Notes under the pieces: generated by a model
The model's database searches: none
The model's input: the letters and a program-made list of their open reading frames with translations, nothing else
What the model was told of the DNA's origin: nothing
Shown: in pieces, positions 12,318 to 24,900 of the stretch
Position numbering within the stretch: position 1 is the first letter of the stretch
Layout: every line of letters starts with the position of its first letter
Source: Ulota crispa
Taxonomy: Eukaryota > Streptophyta > Bryopsida > Orthotrichales > Orthotrichaceae
Assembly: GCA_963920765.1 (NCBI GenBank)
Contig: OY987246.1
Location: 25,429,167-25,493,166 of the forward strand
Direction: 5' to 3'
DNA: 64,000 nt
Made by a program: the position numbers and the translations under genes

Positions 12318-13237
12318 TTAACCCCTAAAGGACCAAGGAGCCCACTTTGGGCTTTATGAGAACTTGGGCAGGCTCTATTGACTTCACAATTTGGGAATTT
12401 TTCATGAAATGTTTAGGATGAATGCTACTCATCATAATCTACATGGGAAGCTTTGTTTCATGTCATTCCAATAAGTAATGCAAAAGTTAGAAGGTTTTTT
12501 CAATTTCAATGTCAAACCGGGCAGCAAAAAATATATTTTGTTTTTGTTTTTTATTTTTTTATAGAATTGTCTAGGTTGATACCTACTCAAAAAAATTTGA
12601 ATCACCCAATTCCAAATAATGAGGTAAGAGTTAAAAGGAGTTTTCTTTTGCGGGCAATGAAGGTAAAAAGAAGGTAGAAAAAACTTATAAAGTTATCTTT
12701 TACTCTCAATTTTGAAAATTTTATTATGAAAATTAAAATTAAAATTAATAATTGTATGTTAGAGCATTCTCACCATTGGGATTAACAATTTTCAAATTCT
12801 TCCAAAACTTATTAGCATATTAGTATATCTTTCATTCATCAATAACTTTCACTTTACGATTTTTGTAAAAATGAATCCAAACTTTTGTTTGGTTAAATTT
12901 TTTTATCTATGCTTTCAACCCATTTTCCAACATATTGCTAAAATTGCACAAGAAATACAACATATGGGGTTTTCTCTAAAAAGTTTGAAAAACAAAATTT
13001 CACCTTCTAGAAGGACTAGAAAAGCCTACATTTTGAAATTTAGGCACATTGATTTTGCAATTGGTGGAGATGTTCATTCTGAAATTTTAGGACAATGTAC
13101 TTGTGCAAGCCAACCTAAGGATCCTACGGTTGGATTTGTTAAAAAGTAAGTTTCAATGAAGATTTTGACCTTGATTTGGATACTAGTATTTTGAAGCAGC
13201 TTTGGGCCTCTAAACACAAAAGAATTTTAGGGGTTAA
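12318..13237. mobile_element. TTAA-flanked piggyBac-like element, second subfamily
   Basis: Left TTAA (12318-12321) is followed by CCCCTAAAGGACCAAGGAGC; the right end reads TTTTAGGGG before TTAA (13234-13237). The interior differs from the neighbouring 11236 copy, and a 92-codon ORF (12871-13149) has no recognisable domain. Only 152 bases separate it from the previous element, so two insertions landed almost side by side. Confidence 0.6.
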
Positions 13238-13699
13238 TTGACAGTTCTATCTTGTTGTTTAGCCTTCATTGTAACTTTTCAAAATATATTTAGACTTTAG
13301 AACACCACTTCTCATATGACATTTGGAAATTTTCTACAGAAGGAAAGTTTTAAAACGTACAAAATGTAACACAAAGTCATAGTCCACATGCACATAATTA
13401 ACATGATTCATGCAAGCACATCATCATACAAGTGAATTAAGACAAGGTTGTATGCCTTTGAATGACAAACTTGTTCAATTTTATCTTTGGACTTCAATTG
13501 TTGAGTTTCAAGTTCTTCTTTTCACTTTTTTGTCTTATTTTAAATGAACCAAATCATCAATAGCTATGATTTTTTTGAAATATATATGTCACTAGTATAC
13601 AAGTACATGCTTTGCGTGAGTAGGACATGTATGAGTAATTTAACATTCAACTTTAGACAAAATATATATCTCACAAATCAATTGGTCTAGAATGTAATC

Positions 13700-14580
13700 T
13701 TGATATAATGTACAAAAATCAACATCTCACAATTGGTTTAGAATCTAATCCACATGTACCATCACTTTGGTCCTTTTTTAGATTAACAATATCAATTGCT
13801 TTCATCACAATGATACTCTTTTGTATTTTGCTAGGAGGTGCTTGGCATTTTATTGATTTCTAGCATATGATTGGAGGGCGTTTGATGTCTTATATTTCGG
13901 GCATCCTTTATAGCTTCAACTTCCACCAAAAAACTCTACAAAATTTTGGCTATAGGGCACTTGGTTTTCTATTTCTTGAGCATCCTTTGTTGCTTCAACT
14001 TACAACAAAAAATTCTAGAAGGTTCTAGAAAAGGGTGCACTTAGGGATATCCTCACTTAGTAGTATAGATATGTATCCAAGCTCCCACTCAAGTCTTGGT
14101 AACACACTCACCATAGATTCCTAATATTCAACTCCCCATATTGAAATTGGAAAAGCCACTAAGGAACATCAAACGGAACTTCTATTGATGTCCAACTCTC
14201 CTATATCTATACTACTAAGTGAGAGGATTTCTCTAAGTGCGCCCTTTTTCAAAATCTTCTAGAATTTTTTGTTGTAAGTAAAAGCAACAAATAGGATGCC
14301 CAAGATATAGAACACCAAGTGCCCTACAACCATGTCCATTTCCAAAATTTTGTAGAACTTTTTGGTGGAAGTTGAAACAATAAAGAATGCCCCAAATAGA
14401 AAACACCAAATGCCCTCCAACCATGTCCTAGAAATAAATAAAGTCAAGCGCCTCCTAGCAAAATATATAGAGTAGCATTGTGATGAAAGCAATTTGTATT
14501 GTTGGTTTCAAAAAAGGACAAAAACAATGGTGCATGTGGATTAGATTCTACATGAATTGTGAGATATTGATTTTTTGTAA
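13700..14580. mobile_element. Long inverted repeat (foldback), arms ~370 bases
   Basis: The left arm (about 13700-14078) and right arm (about 14200-14580) are diverged reverse complements. Landmarks: GCTAGGAGGTGCTTGGC pairs with GTCAAGCGCCTCCTAGC, and CTCACTTAGTAGTATAGAT pairs with ATCTATACTACTAAGTGAG. The loop is about 120 bases. A transcript would form a long hairpin, a potential small-RNA source; this is inference. Confidence 0.75.
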
Positions 14581-14597
14581 TATGCAATATAAAGCAG

Positions 14598-15615
14598 ATA
14601 TACCAAATTTCAGTTCCCAAAAATCAAAACTCCATTTTTGGAGAATTGTTTTGTAAGAAATTCATGGTTTTACATGATGATTTATTGAAAGATAATGGTG
14701 ATGAATTTTTGAGATTTAATTCCATGATGTGTAGGAACATCCATATGCACATCTTCCATGCTAAATAAAAATCCCTTAAATAACAAAAATTTTACTAGCA
14801 AAATATTCAATGAAACTTGTAATTAGGTAGGAGCACCCAATTGCAACACCAACCGTTCTCCAACATCTGAAATTAAACCTATAGTAGACAGATTTGCACC
14901 CAATCAAAACACAAATGCACCCAAACAAGACACAAATGCACCTAAATCAAACACGCAAGTTGACATAAGGGAATAAAAATTGTGTAGGTGGCAGTTTTTG
15001 ATTGAGTTGTTGCTTTTCAGGGGTCTAGTGTCTACAATAGGTAAGTCTAGGGAGTTGTCTTCAACAATTCATAATTCATTCGTATGATCTCAAAAAATTT
15101 CAAAAACAATTTTCCTTGCATTTGTATCCATTTCCTAACAAGCCCATGCCATCAAATTCTCAGATGACCCTCCCAATTATCACATCTAAGGTAAGTGTTG
15201 CATTTGGGTGCTTCTACCTTAGGCCCAAATTTTGTAAAATACATATTTTCTTATGAAAATCAAATTATGTTGTTTGACTCAAATATTGTTACTAAGTTTT
15301 TATCTCTAGACATCATGTTGTGTTTACTTGATGAAAAGTTAGTTAAAAAACAAAAATATGTATTTTACAAAATTTGGGCCTATTGCAAGTTTCATTGAAT
15401 CTTTTGCTAGTAAAGTTTTTGTTACTTAAGGGGGTTTTTTTAGCATGGAAGATGTGCATATGGATGATTCCTACATATCCATGGAATCAAATCTCAAAAA
15501 TTCATCACCATTGTCTTTCAATAAATCATCATGTAAAACCATGAATTTCTTACAAAACAATTCACCAAAAATGGAGTTTTGATTTTTAGGAACTGAAATT
15601 TGGTATACTTACTTT
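14598..15615. mobile_element. Second foldback, arms ~230 bases
   Basis: The arms 14598-14830 and 15385-15615 are reverse complements: GCATATGGATGATTCCTACA on the right pairs with TGTAGGAACATCCATATGC on the left, and AAACTCCATTTTTGG pairs with CCAAAAATGGAGTTTTG. About 550 unpaired bases lie between. No ORF of note. Confidence 0.75.
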
Positions 15616-16400
15616 ATATTGCATAAAGATGCAATGATATTTTTTCCTACCAAAATGGACCAATTAGACTCCATGTTTTTATAAAAAGAGCTAACTGGCT
15701 CAGATTAGGGTTTATATGTTTACTATACCCAACAGTACATCAAGATCAGATACTAGACCAACTGATTTGTGAAATATCAATTTTTTTGTAAAGTTGAATA
15801 TTGGAATACTCATACATATCCTACACACAAAACGTGTGTTTGTATACTAGTATCAACTAAGACATTACTCATAATTAACACTAATTGCCCTTGTGTGGTT
15901 GCCAATTTTCAAATATATTCCATTCACAGACAGTGAGACTTTTCTATTTCTACTCACCTATTGGGAATTATTGAGATTTACTGGTAGTGATTTAGTAAGG
16001 AACAAAGCACTATCCAACTAATAACAAGAGGTTCTCAAATGCATTTAATGATGCAATGAAGGCGGTAGTGAGGCTTCAACTCCAACCTTATTGCTTAAGA
16101 ATCATATAAGTTAGACTCAAAGTGGCTCCATATGGAAGTGAGGAGCATAACCAACCCCCTATAGTACTCTTAGTGGAAATTGGCAGCTCCGTCATTATAT
16201 AAGTCTAGAAAAACCTCCAAGAGCACCTAGGTTTTGAAAAATCAATCATTTTCCTTCCATTGGGACGATGCTATTTGATGAGCATAAAATAATGAGCTTT
16301 AAGCGGGGATTCAAGTTTTGGAGTGCAAGAACGGATTCTCAAGTTGAAATCAATAGAATAACTAAAAAATTAACAATTTTTTCAAGAGATGATAGTTTAA

Positions 16401-16812
16401 GGGAATTATTACAACGACACCCTAAATTGCTAGTAGGACACCCCTTTGAGCATGAAATTTGATAATTTAGTGCTATTTTTAATTTATTAAGCGGTCCACC
16501 ATTCATTCAATCATGATATTATCACCTCCTTTGAAAGAAAAAATGACAAATACAAAAAAAAAAAAATGAAATTTTATTGCACCAAAACTATTTTTTGATA
16601 TATTTTTTCTTTATGTAACTCAAAGGTCTTATATTTTTAGTTTGAAATTTAAGCACACGTATATATTTTTTAGTATAGCCTTAAAATGATAAAGGTGAAA
16701 CAAATCTTTTGATCCAAATAAAAAAATCAGTAGAATCCGCATTAAAAATCACATTTTCATGCTCAGAGGGGGTGTCTTGTTAGCAATTTAAGATGTTGTT
16801 GTAGTAATTCCC
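16401..16812. mobile_element. MITE, family C copy 2
   Basis: Same ends and interior as 2604-3001: GGGAATTATTACAACGACACC on the left and the inverted match ending GTAGTAATTCCC on the right, with shared CACCATTCATTCAATCATG. Non-coding. Two independent copies ending at the same bases support the limits. Confidence 0.8.
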
Positions 16813-17702
16813 TAATTTAAAATGCACAATTCTAAAATCATATACACACAATTATAGGTGAAATTTATAATTTTGACATAAAATCCAAGCTCATGGCTCA
16901 AGAATCCTTGCTCATGAAATAGCGTTCCCATGCAAAGATCCTTGTTTTTGTTATCCTGTACTAGACTACAATGAGCTATTTACTTTTTCCATTTGGAGAT
17001 ACCCTCTCGAAGAGTTGCAGGCACGATTGGGATGCCTATTTTGTACAACCTTGTTTTTTACTCAAATTTTCAATCTTCACCATCTTTGGATCCACACATG
17101 CGCTCACGAGCATGCGCTTTCATTAACTTTTCAAGGAATAAGGATTGTCACCTAATTTTTCATTAACAAAACTCTACACTACATTGTCCTATTTGAGACA
17201 TATGTCAGTCTTATAGCCAAGTTTTTTGCAAGGTCGTAGACCTCATTCTTTCTTGCTCACTAAGATGTTATAAGCAAATAGTGTAGGTACTTGTCAATCC
17301 AACAAGACATAAAATAATTTCAAGTCCGATTCTGCAAAATATTTTTTGCTCAAGAAAATAATTCTTATTTTGTATCTGCGCACTCTCATTTTAAATTTCA
17401 CTTGTGTAGTAAAACAATTGATTTTGTTACAAAATATTCCCTTGAAATAAAGCACTTTTTGTTCTATACCCACAGAATTTTTACCCGCACAATAAAAGGG
17501 ACGTCACTATTTTCTCACCCAAAAAAATAGTTATTTATTTTTTACCTACACAACTTTTTTACCCACATTGTAATCATTCACACAATTTTTTCACATTTTC
17601 TATTTTTTACCCATGCATTTTTTTACACATGCAATTTTTTACCCTCATAGGTTTTTACCTCTGCAAGTTTTTATCAAGCAAATTTTTTTACCCATGCAAT
17701 AC
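16813..17702. other. AT-rich spacer
   Basis: Includes a stretch (17470-17700) where the words TTTTTACCCA, TTTTTACACA and CACAATTTTTTTAC recur irregularly, a decayed short tandem array. No gene seen. Confidence 0.4.
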
Positions 17703-17935
17703 TTAACCCATGAACGGCACCGAAGCCCTTTGCGGCTGTATGTACAGCTGTGTACACAAACATATTTGAGCTATTTTGAGGGCTTTCCAAATTCTTTTAT
17801 GCACCCCACATCATACAATCCTTCAATATGAATGATTGTAACACTTAATTTCTAACTAATTCAAACTTCTAAATACTGGTTACGACCGTATTTGGTACCT
17901 TTATCTCCAAAGCCCATGTGATGTTCTGGGGTTAA
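17703..17935. mobile_element. Short TTAA-flanked piggyBac-like MITE
   Basis: A 225-base body between TTAA at 17703-17706 and 17932-17935, starting CCCATGAACGGCACCG and ending TCTGGGG. Shares GCCCTTTGCG and a following ATATTTGAG with 721-952. Non-coding. Confidence 0.45.
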
Positions 17936-20003
17936 AAGGGTCGCCAGTCGTACTCTATGATACATACAGATTAGTCAAGGAAAGTATCTCACACCAATGA
18001 CCAATGCAAATACCTTCATTGCAAAAATAAATTGAATAAAATTTGTGTATATGTTTTTTGAAAATCCTTTTACATAAATGTATGTATGTACATTGTACAT
18101 GTCCAATTTCAAAAATAAGTTTGCTTTTGAAATACTTGCAAATTTGCAAACTTGTAAATCACTTGCTACACAATCTTACAAAAAGGTGAAAAACAAACAA
18201 ATGTTGTAGATTTGATTCTAAAACCCAACATAAAGTGCTTTTACATTTTTTCAGGCTACATTTGAATATTATGACATTGGTCCTATAATTTTTGGAATGC
18301 AGAACTTTCGCTCATTTTTATCATTAAGGATAACTTTCACTTGCGACAAAAACCTGAATAACGTAAGTCTAATAAAAAGGTATAAATGGTGTTTGAAGAT
18401 TCCTTGTGGGATTAATGGCATAGGACCTCATTTACCAACTTAAGTATATGTTCCATAAATTGCTATCTAAGCCATGAGTGTTTCGAAATAATGGTATGTT
18501 TCGACTTATCTCTTATTGAATTATTAATAATGATTTCTTAAAGTAAATTACTTTTTTGAAGATTTTTATTCAAATCAAACTCTTACAGTTTGTTTTCTAA
18601 ACAAACAAATAATGAGACGCCAAAATAATAACATAAAGCAATCTACGACAAATGGATTGAAGATTTCCATATGCATACATGATCGAAATTCATTTACAAG
18701 GGAGTAAAATTTGTGTTGTTTTTTGTTTGTGTTGATTATTGAACTATACATCCTATATTAAAACATATTCTTTATTTTATTGTTTAAAAGAAATCCAAAC
18801 TTAATTAAATATGAATTATCCAAAGTCCATGATTGATAATTCAAAACTGATTTCCGTTGCAAACCATGCGAGGTGATTGCAAATGCAATTGTAAACATCA
18901 AAAGTTGTATACGAATTTGATGATATGCAAAACATTGAAGAATTGTCCATGTTTATGGACATACAAAGTCCTTACTTATATAAATAGTCCATTTAGATTT
19001 AAATATGGTATCAAGTTAGTGCAAAAGTTTTGAGGAATGATTATACTTAAAAAAAGCTACTGTGAGTTGTTTTGTAAACATGTTAATGAGATTTATTGAT
19101 AATAACACCATATTTGTTGTAACGAGAGAATGGGGACCTCTCAAAATAAACATTAAAATGAGAATTTTCAGCTCAAATTGAGTTGAATTGACATAAAACC
19201 TTTCAATTTCTAATCAAATCTAAATAGTTTTATGTCAATTCAGCTCAATTGACCTAAAACTTTTTGTTGAATTATCCTAAAACTTTTTTAATTTCAGGTT
19301 TTATTTTTTTAAAATTACTCATTTCACTGAAAAACTCTCATAATAATGAATATGGTGTTAAATCATGATAATGCTTGTTTATGCTTGAAAGAAATGAACT
19401 ACGTAACTTTATAAGTCTTGATTGATATCTAAAACTATAGGCCAGTAAGCCTGTTGGATACCAAGACAATAATCTATAAATAGTTTAGCTTCTAAAACTT
19501 TTGAATAAGTTAGTTTGGTGAAAAAACATGTATTTATTTTTAGAACTTGAAAGAAAGAAAAGTTACCTAGTTTATATTCTAATTATGTGTGGGCTACTAA
19601 TAATCTACCAAAATAAACTATAAAGGCAAACAAATAATTCATGTAGTCTTTAATATTCAAATGACATCTATATATACAATACAGTCCATATTTAGACGTT
19701 GTTTCGTTTAAATAAAAATTTCCAAAAAAAGTGCACTTGGTGTTTCTAAAATGAAAATGAAATAAAAACATCATTTACATATATTTTGAGAATCTACTAC
19801 ATGTCTTCTTTTTATTATTGAAGAACAAAATGTACACTAATATCATTTTTTTTCATTGCCAATATTATTGTTAATTTCTGTTTGTATGTGTAAAGCATGA
19901 CGACCTATATAAAATGAAACACAAATTTAAGAAATCTATTGTGTAGAAAATTTCAGAATTAAATGTCTAAGCTGCCAAAATGGAAGTTTTTATAACGTTA
20001 CCC
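17936..20003. other. AT-rich spacer, 2 kb
   Basis: No ORF above 64 codons, no splice-linked coding pattern and no clear TIR pair. Near 19160-19260 the phrases TTGAGTTGAATTGACATAAAA and CAGCTCAATTGACCTAAAAC recur, a small local duplication or inverted pair. Confidence 0.4.
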
Positions 20004-20964
20004 TTAACCCCTAAAGGACCATTATCCTTACAAGGAACAAATAGGATTTTGGGCAGGTACCTACGACTTCAAATTTTGTCCTAATTTTCTGAAACTTTTT
20101 TTGAAGATAGAAAAACACATTAGCTTTTGGAGAATATGATTTTTATTCCAATTGATGCCAGGGAGCAAAAGTTATGCCCAAATAAGCACAAATTTGGGGA
20201 CTAGGGGCAACAATTTTAAAAAAAAATTAAAAACTTGATTTTTTTTTCTTTATTTTATTATTTTATTTTATTTTTATTTTTTCTTTCTTTCTTATAGATT
20301 ATATCTTTTTGTACATCTGAAGCTTTGATTCATTCCATTTGGACCAGTTATGAGAAAGTTATGGACAATCTTGTTTTTTGGGCAACTTAAGCATCTTCTT
20401 GAAAAAATAACTTATAAACTTCATTTTTGAATGCAAGATTAACATTTTTTCAAAAAAAATTGTCGGAGAGTGTGAAGTTTGCTTTTTAGAACAATCTTGC
20501 CATTGGGATTATAGCATTTCAATTCAATTGCAGCGTTATTAGCAATTCAAGCTTTTGTTTAATCTCATACCTTCTTCTACCTAATGTTTTTTAAAGAATG
20601 AAAATTAAGTATTCTTTTTTCAAATTTTTTCCCAAGATTCCCAACTCAACTCTCCACCATGCAAAAATAGATTTCCAAACTTCATAGTGCAAAAATTTTA
20701 AGTTAAAAATGTTCAAAGTTAAAAAATCTAGTCAATCAAGGTGCAAAAGAAGTTGTTTTTATCACTTTAAGTGCGTATATCTTCCAATTTGTGCGGCCAA
20801 AGTTCTTGAGCTTTGAATGACATATTTTTATAGTAGTATAGCACAAGATCCTACGGTCAGATATGCAAAATGCCTAATTTTCAAACTTTTTTACTCTTTG
20901 CCATAGAGGTGGCAGTTTTGAGTGTCTTTTGACAAAATAAAGGTCATGGTCCTTTAGGGGTTAA
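20004..20964. mobile_element. TTAA-flanked piggyBac-like element with the best ends
   Basis: A 953-base body between TTAA at 20004-20007 and 20961-20964. The left end CCCCTAAAGGACCAT and the right end ATGGTCCTTTAGGGG are perfect inverted repeats of 15 bases. Flanks beyond TTAA (gttaccc / tttcat) do not match. The interior contains AT-rich non-coding sequence. This copy is the clearest evidence for TTAA target duplication. Confidence 0.8.
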
Positions 20965-21008
20965 TTTCATATTTTTTTTAATAATGAATACTTCTAAACA
21001 AATTTAGT

Positions 21009-21209
21009 TTGCGTTGCAACATAGGTTTGCATTGGAACTACCTTTTTATATAAGGTAGTTTTTGTTGAGTTCCTTATTTCCAATGCAAAATTTTGTTAAA
21101 TAATGCAAAATTTTACATTGTCCAACAAAATTTTGTTTTGAAAATAAGAAACTCAACAAAAACTACCTTATATAAAAAGGTAGATTCCAATGCAATTTTC
21201 TACTAGTAT
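21009..21209. mobile_element. Small foldback MITE, CACTAGTAG family
   Basis: A hairpin whose arms carry AACTACCTTTTTATATAAGG and its complement, plus CCAATGCAAAATTTTG pairs. The right end TTTTCTACTAGTA matches the terminal sequence of the CACTA element at 39631-42422 and of the MITE at 49281-49476; the left end is eroded. Confidence 0.6.
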
Positions 21210-21884
21210 ACTAAAGATGTTGTTTGTTAATTGCTAACTAAATCATTGCAAAAATACTTAAATTTATTATGTTATAATATGGATTCTACTTGTGTATTTT
21301 GAGCATAATCAATATTACAAGTACTAATAACACCACTTTACTATGACTTAAAGAAACTAAAACCGTAATTATTAATATTGAATGTGGTGTAAAAGTGCGT
21401 TCTAATGACTAATAGCTAACATAATCACAACATAAATAATAGTTAAACAAGCTCATAGCCAAATTTATCCTCAAGGCTTCTAAACTAAGGTGAGTACATT
21501 TTTTAGTATTAGAGATTTGTAAAATGTGTAGTATCCAAAAAAAATTGTTTGTCCATCTTTGCAAACTTGATTTTTTTTGGATTTAGCTATCTACCTTTAA
21601 AGATGATTGTTTTTGCAATTCTTGGCATTAGCACAAAAGATCTTAATTTGATATAATGCTAAAAAACTAAAGACCTTGTAGTTTGCAACAGCCACCTTTA
21701 GCTTGTGTATTACTTGTACTTGCAAAGAACTAAAGACCTCATCATCTAACTTAAATTTCAAATTTTGATTCAAGATAGTGTTGAAAAGTGAAAATAGACA
21801 TAAGCGTAAAAGCAAACATTTGACCAATGAACATTTGCCTTTGCTGTAAATTGCATTGATGTTCTTAATGCCCATTAATAAATA
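21210..21884. other. AT-rich spacer
   Basis: A 92-codon minus-strand ORF (21597-21875) has no recognisable domain. Nothing else seen. Confidence 0.4.
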
Positions 21885-23666
21885 GGGAATATTCCATGGA
21901 TACCCCTAAAGTTTGTCATATTTACATAGATATCCCTAGTTTTTAGAAATTACACAAATACCCTTGGTCCATAATTTTTAGGCGTTTGTTTTGTTACACA
22001 CATTACTTCTTTCATGATTAATCTTTAAAGAAGAGATAAAATAGAAGGGAAAAGAAGCAGCTTGCACACAAGAACACCATATTTGTTAAATTGGGAAAAA
22101 CGGAGGTACCATTTTGTACTCCACATTAAACCCAAAAAGTAACCTTAAACGGGATTTTAAGGTATCAGATACAGTATGAGCCATTAAGATTTGTTTCCCT
22201 CACAAATTCCTCCTCTCAGATGAGGGCACTAGGGCAATTTTTTTCAATTTTTAGGGACAGCTACCATGGCTTCCCTCTTCAGAAATAGGTAGGCAAACAT
22301 GCAACTATGCTTTTTTTTCCAAAAGAAACATATGGCAATGAGCCAAAAATTCATGTAGTAATAAAGCGACAACGTCAATTTCTTTGATACAAGTATAGGC
22401 AAGGGACTAAAATGTATAATTTCCATGGCTACTAGCCTACAACACTACAACTTTGAGAGTAATTTTACTTCAGGTTAAAGAAGTGGTACAAGTAGTTGTC
22501 ACTCAGCCCCTATTATCACTTCTCTATCTTAAAAAGTCCATGTATTTTAGGTCTTTCTTTCAAAATCTGGGTTTATTGGTATTTCAAGAAACATTTCAAA
22601 GCTCTTCACTTAATAGTGCAATTTTTTTTCCTTTGATCACACTTTGCACTAGATACAACATACTAGCTATGAAGATTTCAATTAGACATACAATTTATTG
22701 CCCCAACACCTCAGTTATTGCAATGTCAATTGCAAAACATCAAAAATAACTGAAATTTGTCAACTTAGCTAGCACTTATGGATGATTACAAAGGCTAATG
22801 AAGGAAAAAAGAAGGTCAAATATGAAAATGACACAATATGATCATTTATGATGACCAAAATCTCTAAGGAAGTGATAATAGGATAATTTCAAACTTGAGC
22901 TTTACCTTGACCTTACCTCATTGAAACATTGATAGCTAGTACATACTTCACTCATTTAATAATTTGGAACTTGGTACAAAATCTAGACTTGATTACCTTT
23001 TAAATGGTACCATAACCATTACATTTGGTGTATTGTAGCTCTTGTAATGAAAATTTGAATTAAGGCTTGATGATAATAGGGTAAATTGCATGTAGTAAAT
23101 TTGACCACAGTGACTAACATTTGTGTGCATTCATTCTTTGCCTAGTACTCCCTTTGCCAAGCCATTGAGCAACCCTCACAAGTTGCATTTTGGCAAAAAA
23201 TCTTGACGTGACAGTGCTAACTAGCAACATCCCTTGCTGAATGTCAGTCCCCTCTAGCAATGTGAATTGCCATGTGAAGTGCAATGTGGTGACTAGGGCA
23301 AGTGGGAGGGTTGTGATTTGGCTCTTAAAATTTATTTTTACCTATTTTTTCTATACTCCAATTGCCAAAGCCCATTGCCTAGTGCCATTTTGCACCAAAT
23401 CGCCTAAAAAAATGGGCTGGAGGGCACATGTACCAAAAGAAAAACCATTGCAAGCTCAATTTTAGGTGATCACCTAAAACCTTCAAAAGTCCCAAAATGT
23501 ATTGTTTTCCCCAATTTAGCGTATATGATGTTCAAGGTAGAAGAAGTGACTTGCACAATATAACAAACGCCTGAAAATTATGGATCAAGGGTACTTGTGT
23601 AATTTTTGAAAACAGGGCGTATCTACGTAAGTAAGGCAAACTTTAGGAGTATCCATGAAATTCCCC
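21885..23666. mobile_element. 1.8 kb TIR element carrying a nested element
   Basis: The left end GGGAATATTCCATGGATACC continues with CCCTAAAGTTTGTC and further blocks such as GGCGTTTGTTTTGTTA; the right end is their reverse complement in the same order (TAACAAACGCC … GACAAACTT-like … GGAGTATCCATGAAATTCCC). The inverted arms extend about 120 bases. A second element lies inside (22075-23532). ORF 22453-22749 (98 codons) shows no transposase motif that I recognise. Confidence 0.65.
22075..23532. mobile_element. Nested 1.46 kb TIR element, parent-like form of 45841-46117
   Basis: Left end AACACCATATTTGTTAAATTG…GGAAAAAC; right end GTTTTCCCCAATTTAGCG…ATATGATGTTC, its inverted match. Internal blocks shared with the 277-base element at 45841-46117 include TGTACTCCACATTAAACCC, CCCTCACAAATTCCTC and TAGGTGATCACCTAAAACC. 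It therefore looks like a longer family member of which the other is a deletion derivative. Confidence 0.6.
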
Positions 23667-24900
23667 TAAAAAAAAGTACAGGTATTTCTTGAAATCACCC
23701 ATGCATTTCCAGGTGAATGTGTGCCATAGTCAAGTTACCACTCACATCAAACTCATCACTAGTGTGGGCACAAAGCCTTGCATTTAGCCTTGTATCAAGC
23801 CTTGTACCATTCGTACGTTACTCTCCTTCTGGGTAACACTGCGCAGTGACAGTATCTGCGCGAATCATTATGAAATTCCGCTGCAAAATTATCCAAATAA
23901 CATATTTGGTGTGGCTTGAAAGTAGCAAAGTTGTGCTGCAAGCAATCAGAAATCTCAACGAGGTACACTACAGTATTGTGGCCCAGGTTGCACTGCAGGC
24001 CTTCTAAAAAACCGACTCTTACTTCATGCTGGTATGAGATAAGACAGGAGTTCAGTAAGTTATTAGTCTTCCATCCTGTTGGAAGTTATACTGTGTAGTG
24101 CACTGTCCTTCTATTATGTCAGTTCAAAATTAGTTCAGGATCCGTTCCACATCAGTGTTATTTGCTATTAATGAATAATGAATGCAAACAAACAAATGGC
24201 TTCCATCTCCTTGCAGCTTGCAAGGTACCATTTTGGGGTTTTGACAAGAATGGGTCAGGATTTAGGTATGCAAGTAACTAGGTATGAGCTACAAAGGGAA
24301 CTCCACAGAAAAAAATGATTTTTTTAGGTTGTGTAGGTGTGAATCTTGTCGAATACAAGAGCTGGCTAATGGGCAGTGGCTATCTGTTAGTCTTATAGAC
24401 TTATAGGGTGGGCAACTTGGGGGTAGCAGCACCAAATTCACGTTTGCTGCACGTTAGTCATGGGAGGTGTGTGACATGATGATCAAAGTGCACCGAAGAG
24501 GGACCATGCACTTAGAAGTACTGTGGGCAGTAGTCCAAACACTGAAAATCAGGAATTCAGGACCATATGGATGCCTCACGTTCTTTAGAAACTGAGAGCT
24601 GAGGCGTATCAACTTGCTGAAGGCTCTATCTCAACAATGTGTCAAAATTAGGTTGGTTGGCCTTGATTAATAACCCTGAATGAGGCCTTTCCATCAGAAT
24701 TTGAACGCCACATCCAGAGTAATAACACTTAAGCTAGACCATTTTTTTTGGAATGCAAGAGAGCGAGAGAGAGACAGACAGACAGAGACAGAGAGACAGA
24801 GAGAGAAAGTTAGAGCTCACGAGGTCACGCAGCTCAGATGATTTCTTGCAAGCTCTCCATGAATGCAAGGGCTGGATGTATGAAAGGTACGTCATGAAAT
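23667..24900. other. Intergenic, no gene seen
   Basis: Less AT-rich than the preceding region and free of obvious MITEs. Contains a GA/CAGA microsatellite at about 24762-24808. No ORF above 74 codons with coding character. Confidence 0.4.

Larger units (their letters stand above)
13585..15850. mobile_element. Nested TIR element containing two foldbacks
   Basis: The outer ends form an inverted pair: ACTAGTATACAAGTACATGC at about 13591 and the reverse complement of GTGTTTGTATACTAGTAT near 15840, continuing for about 95 bases. Inside are two long-armed foldbacks, described separately: 13700-14580 and 14598-15615. No coding capacity. It looks like repeated self-insertion or a composite of related elements. 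Confidence 0.65.
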
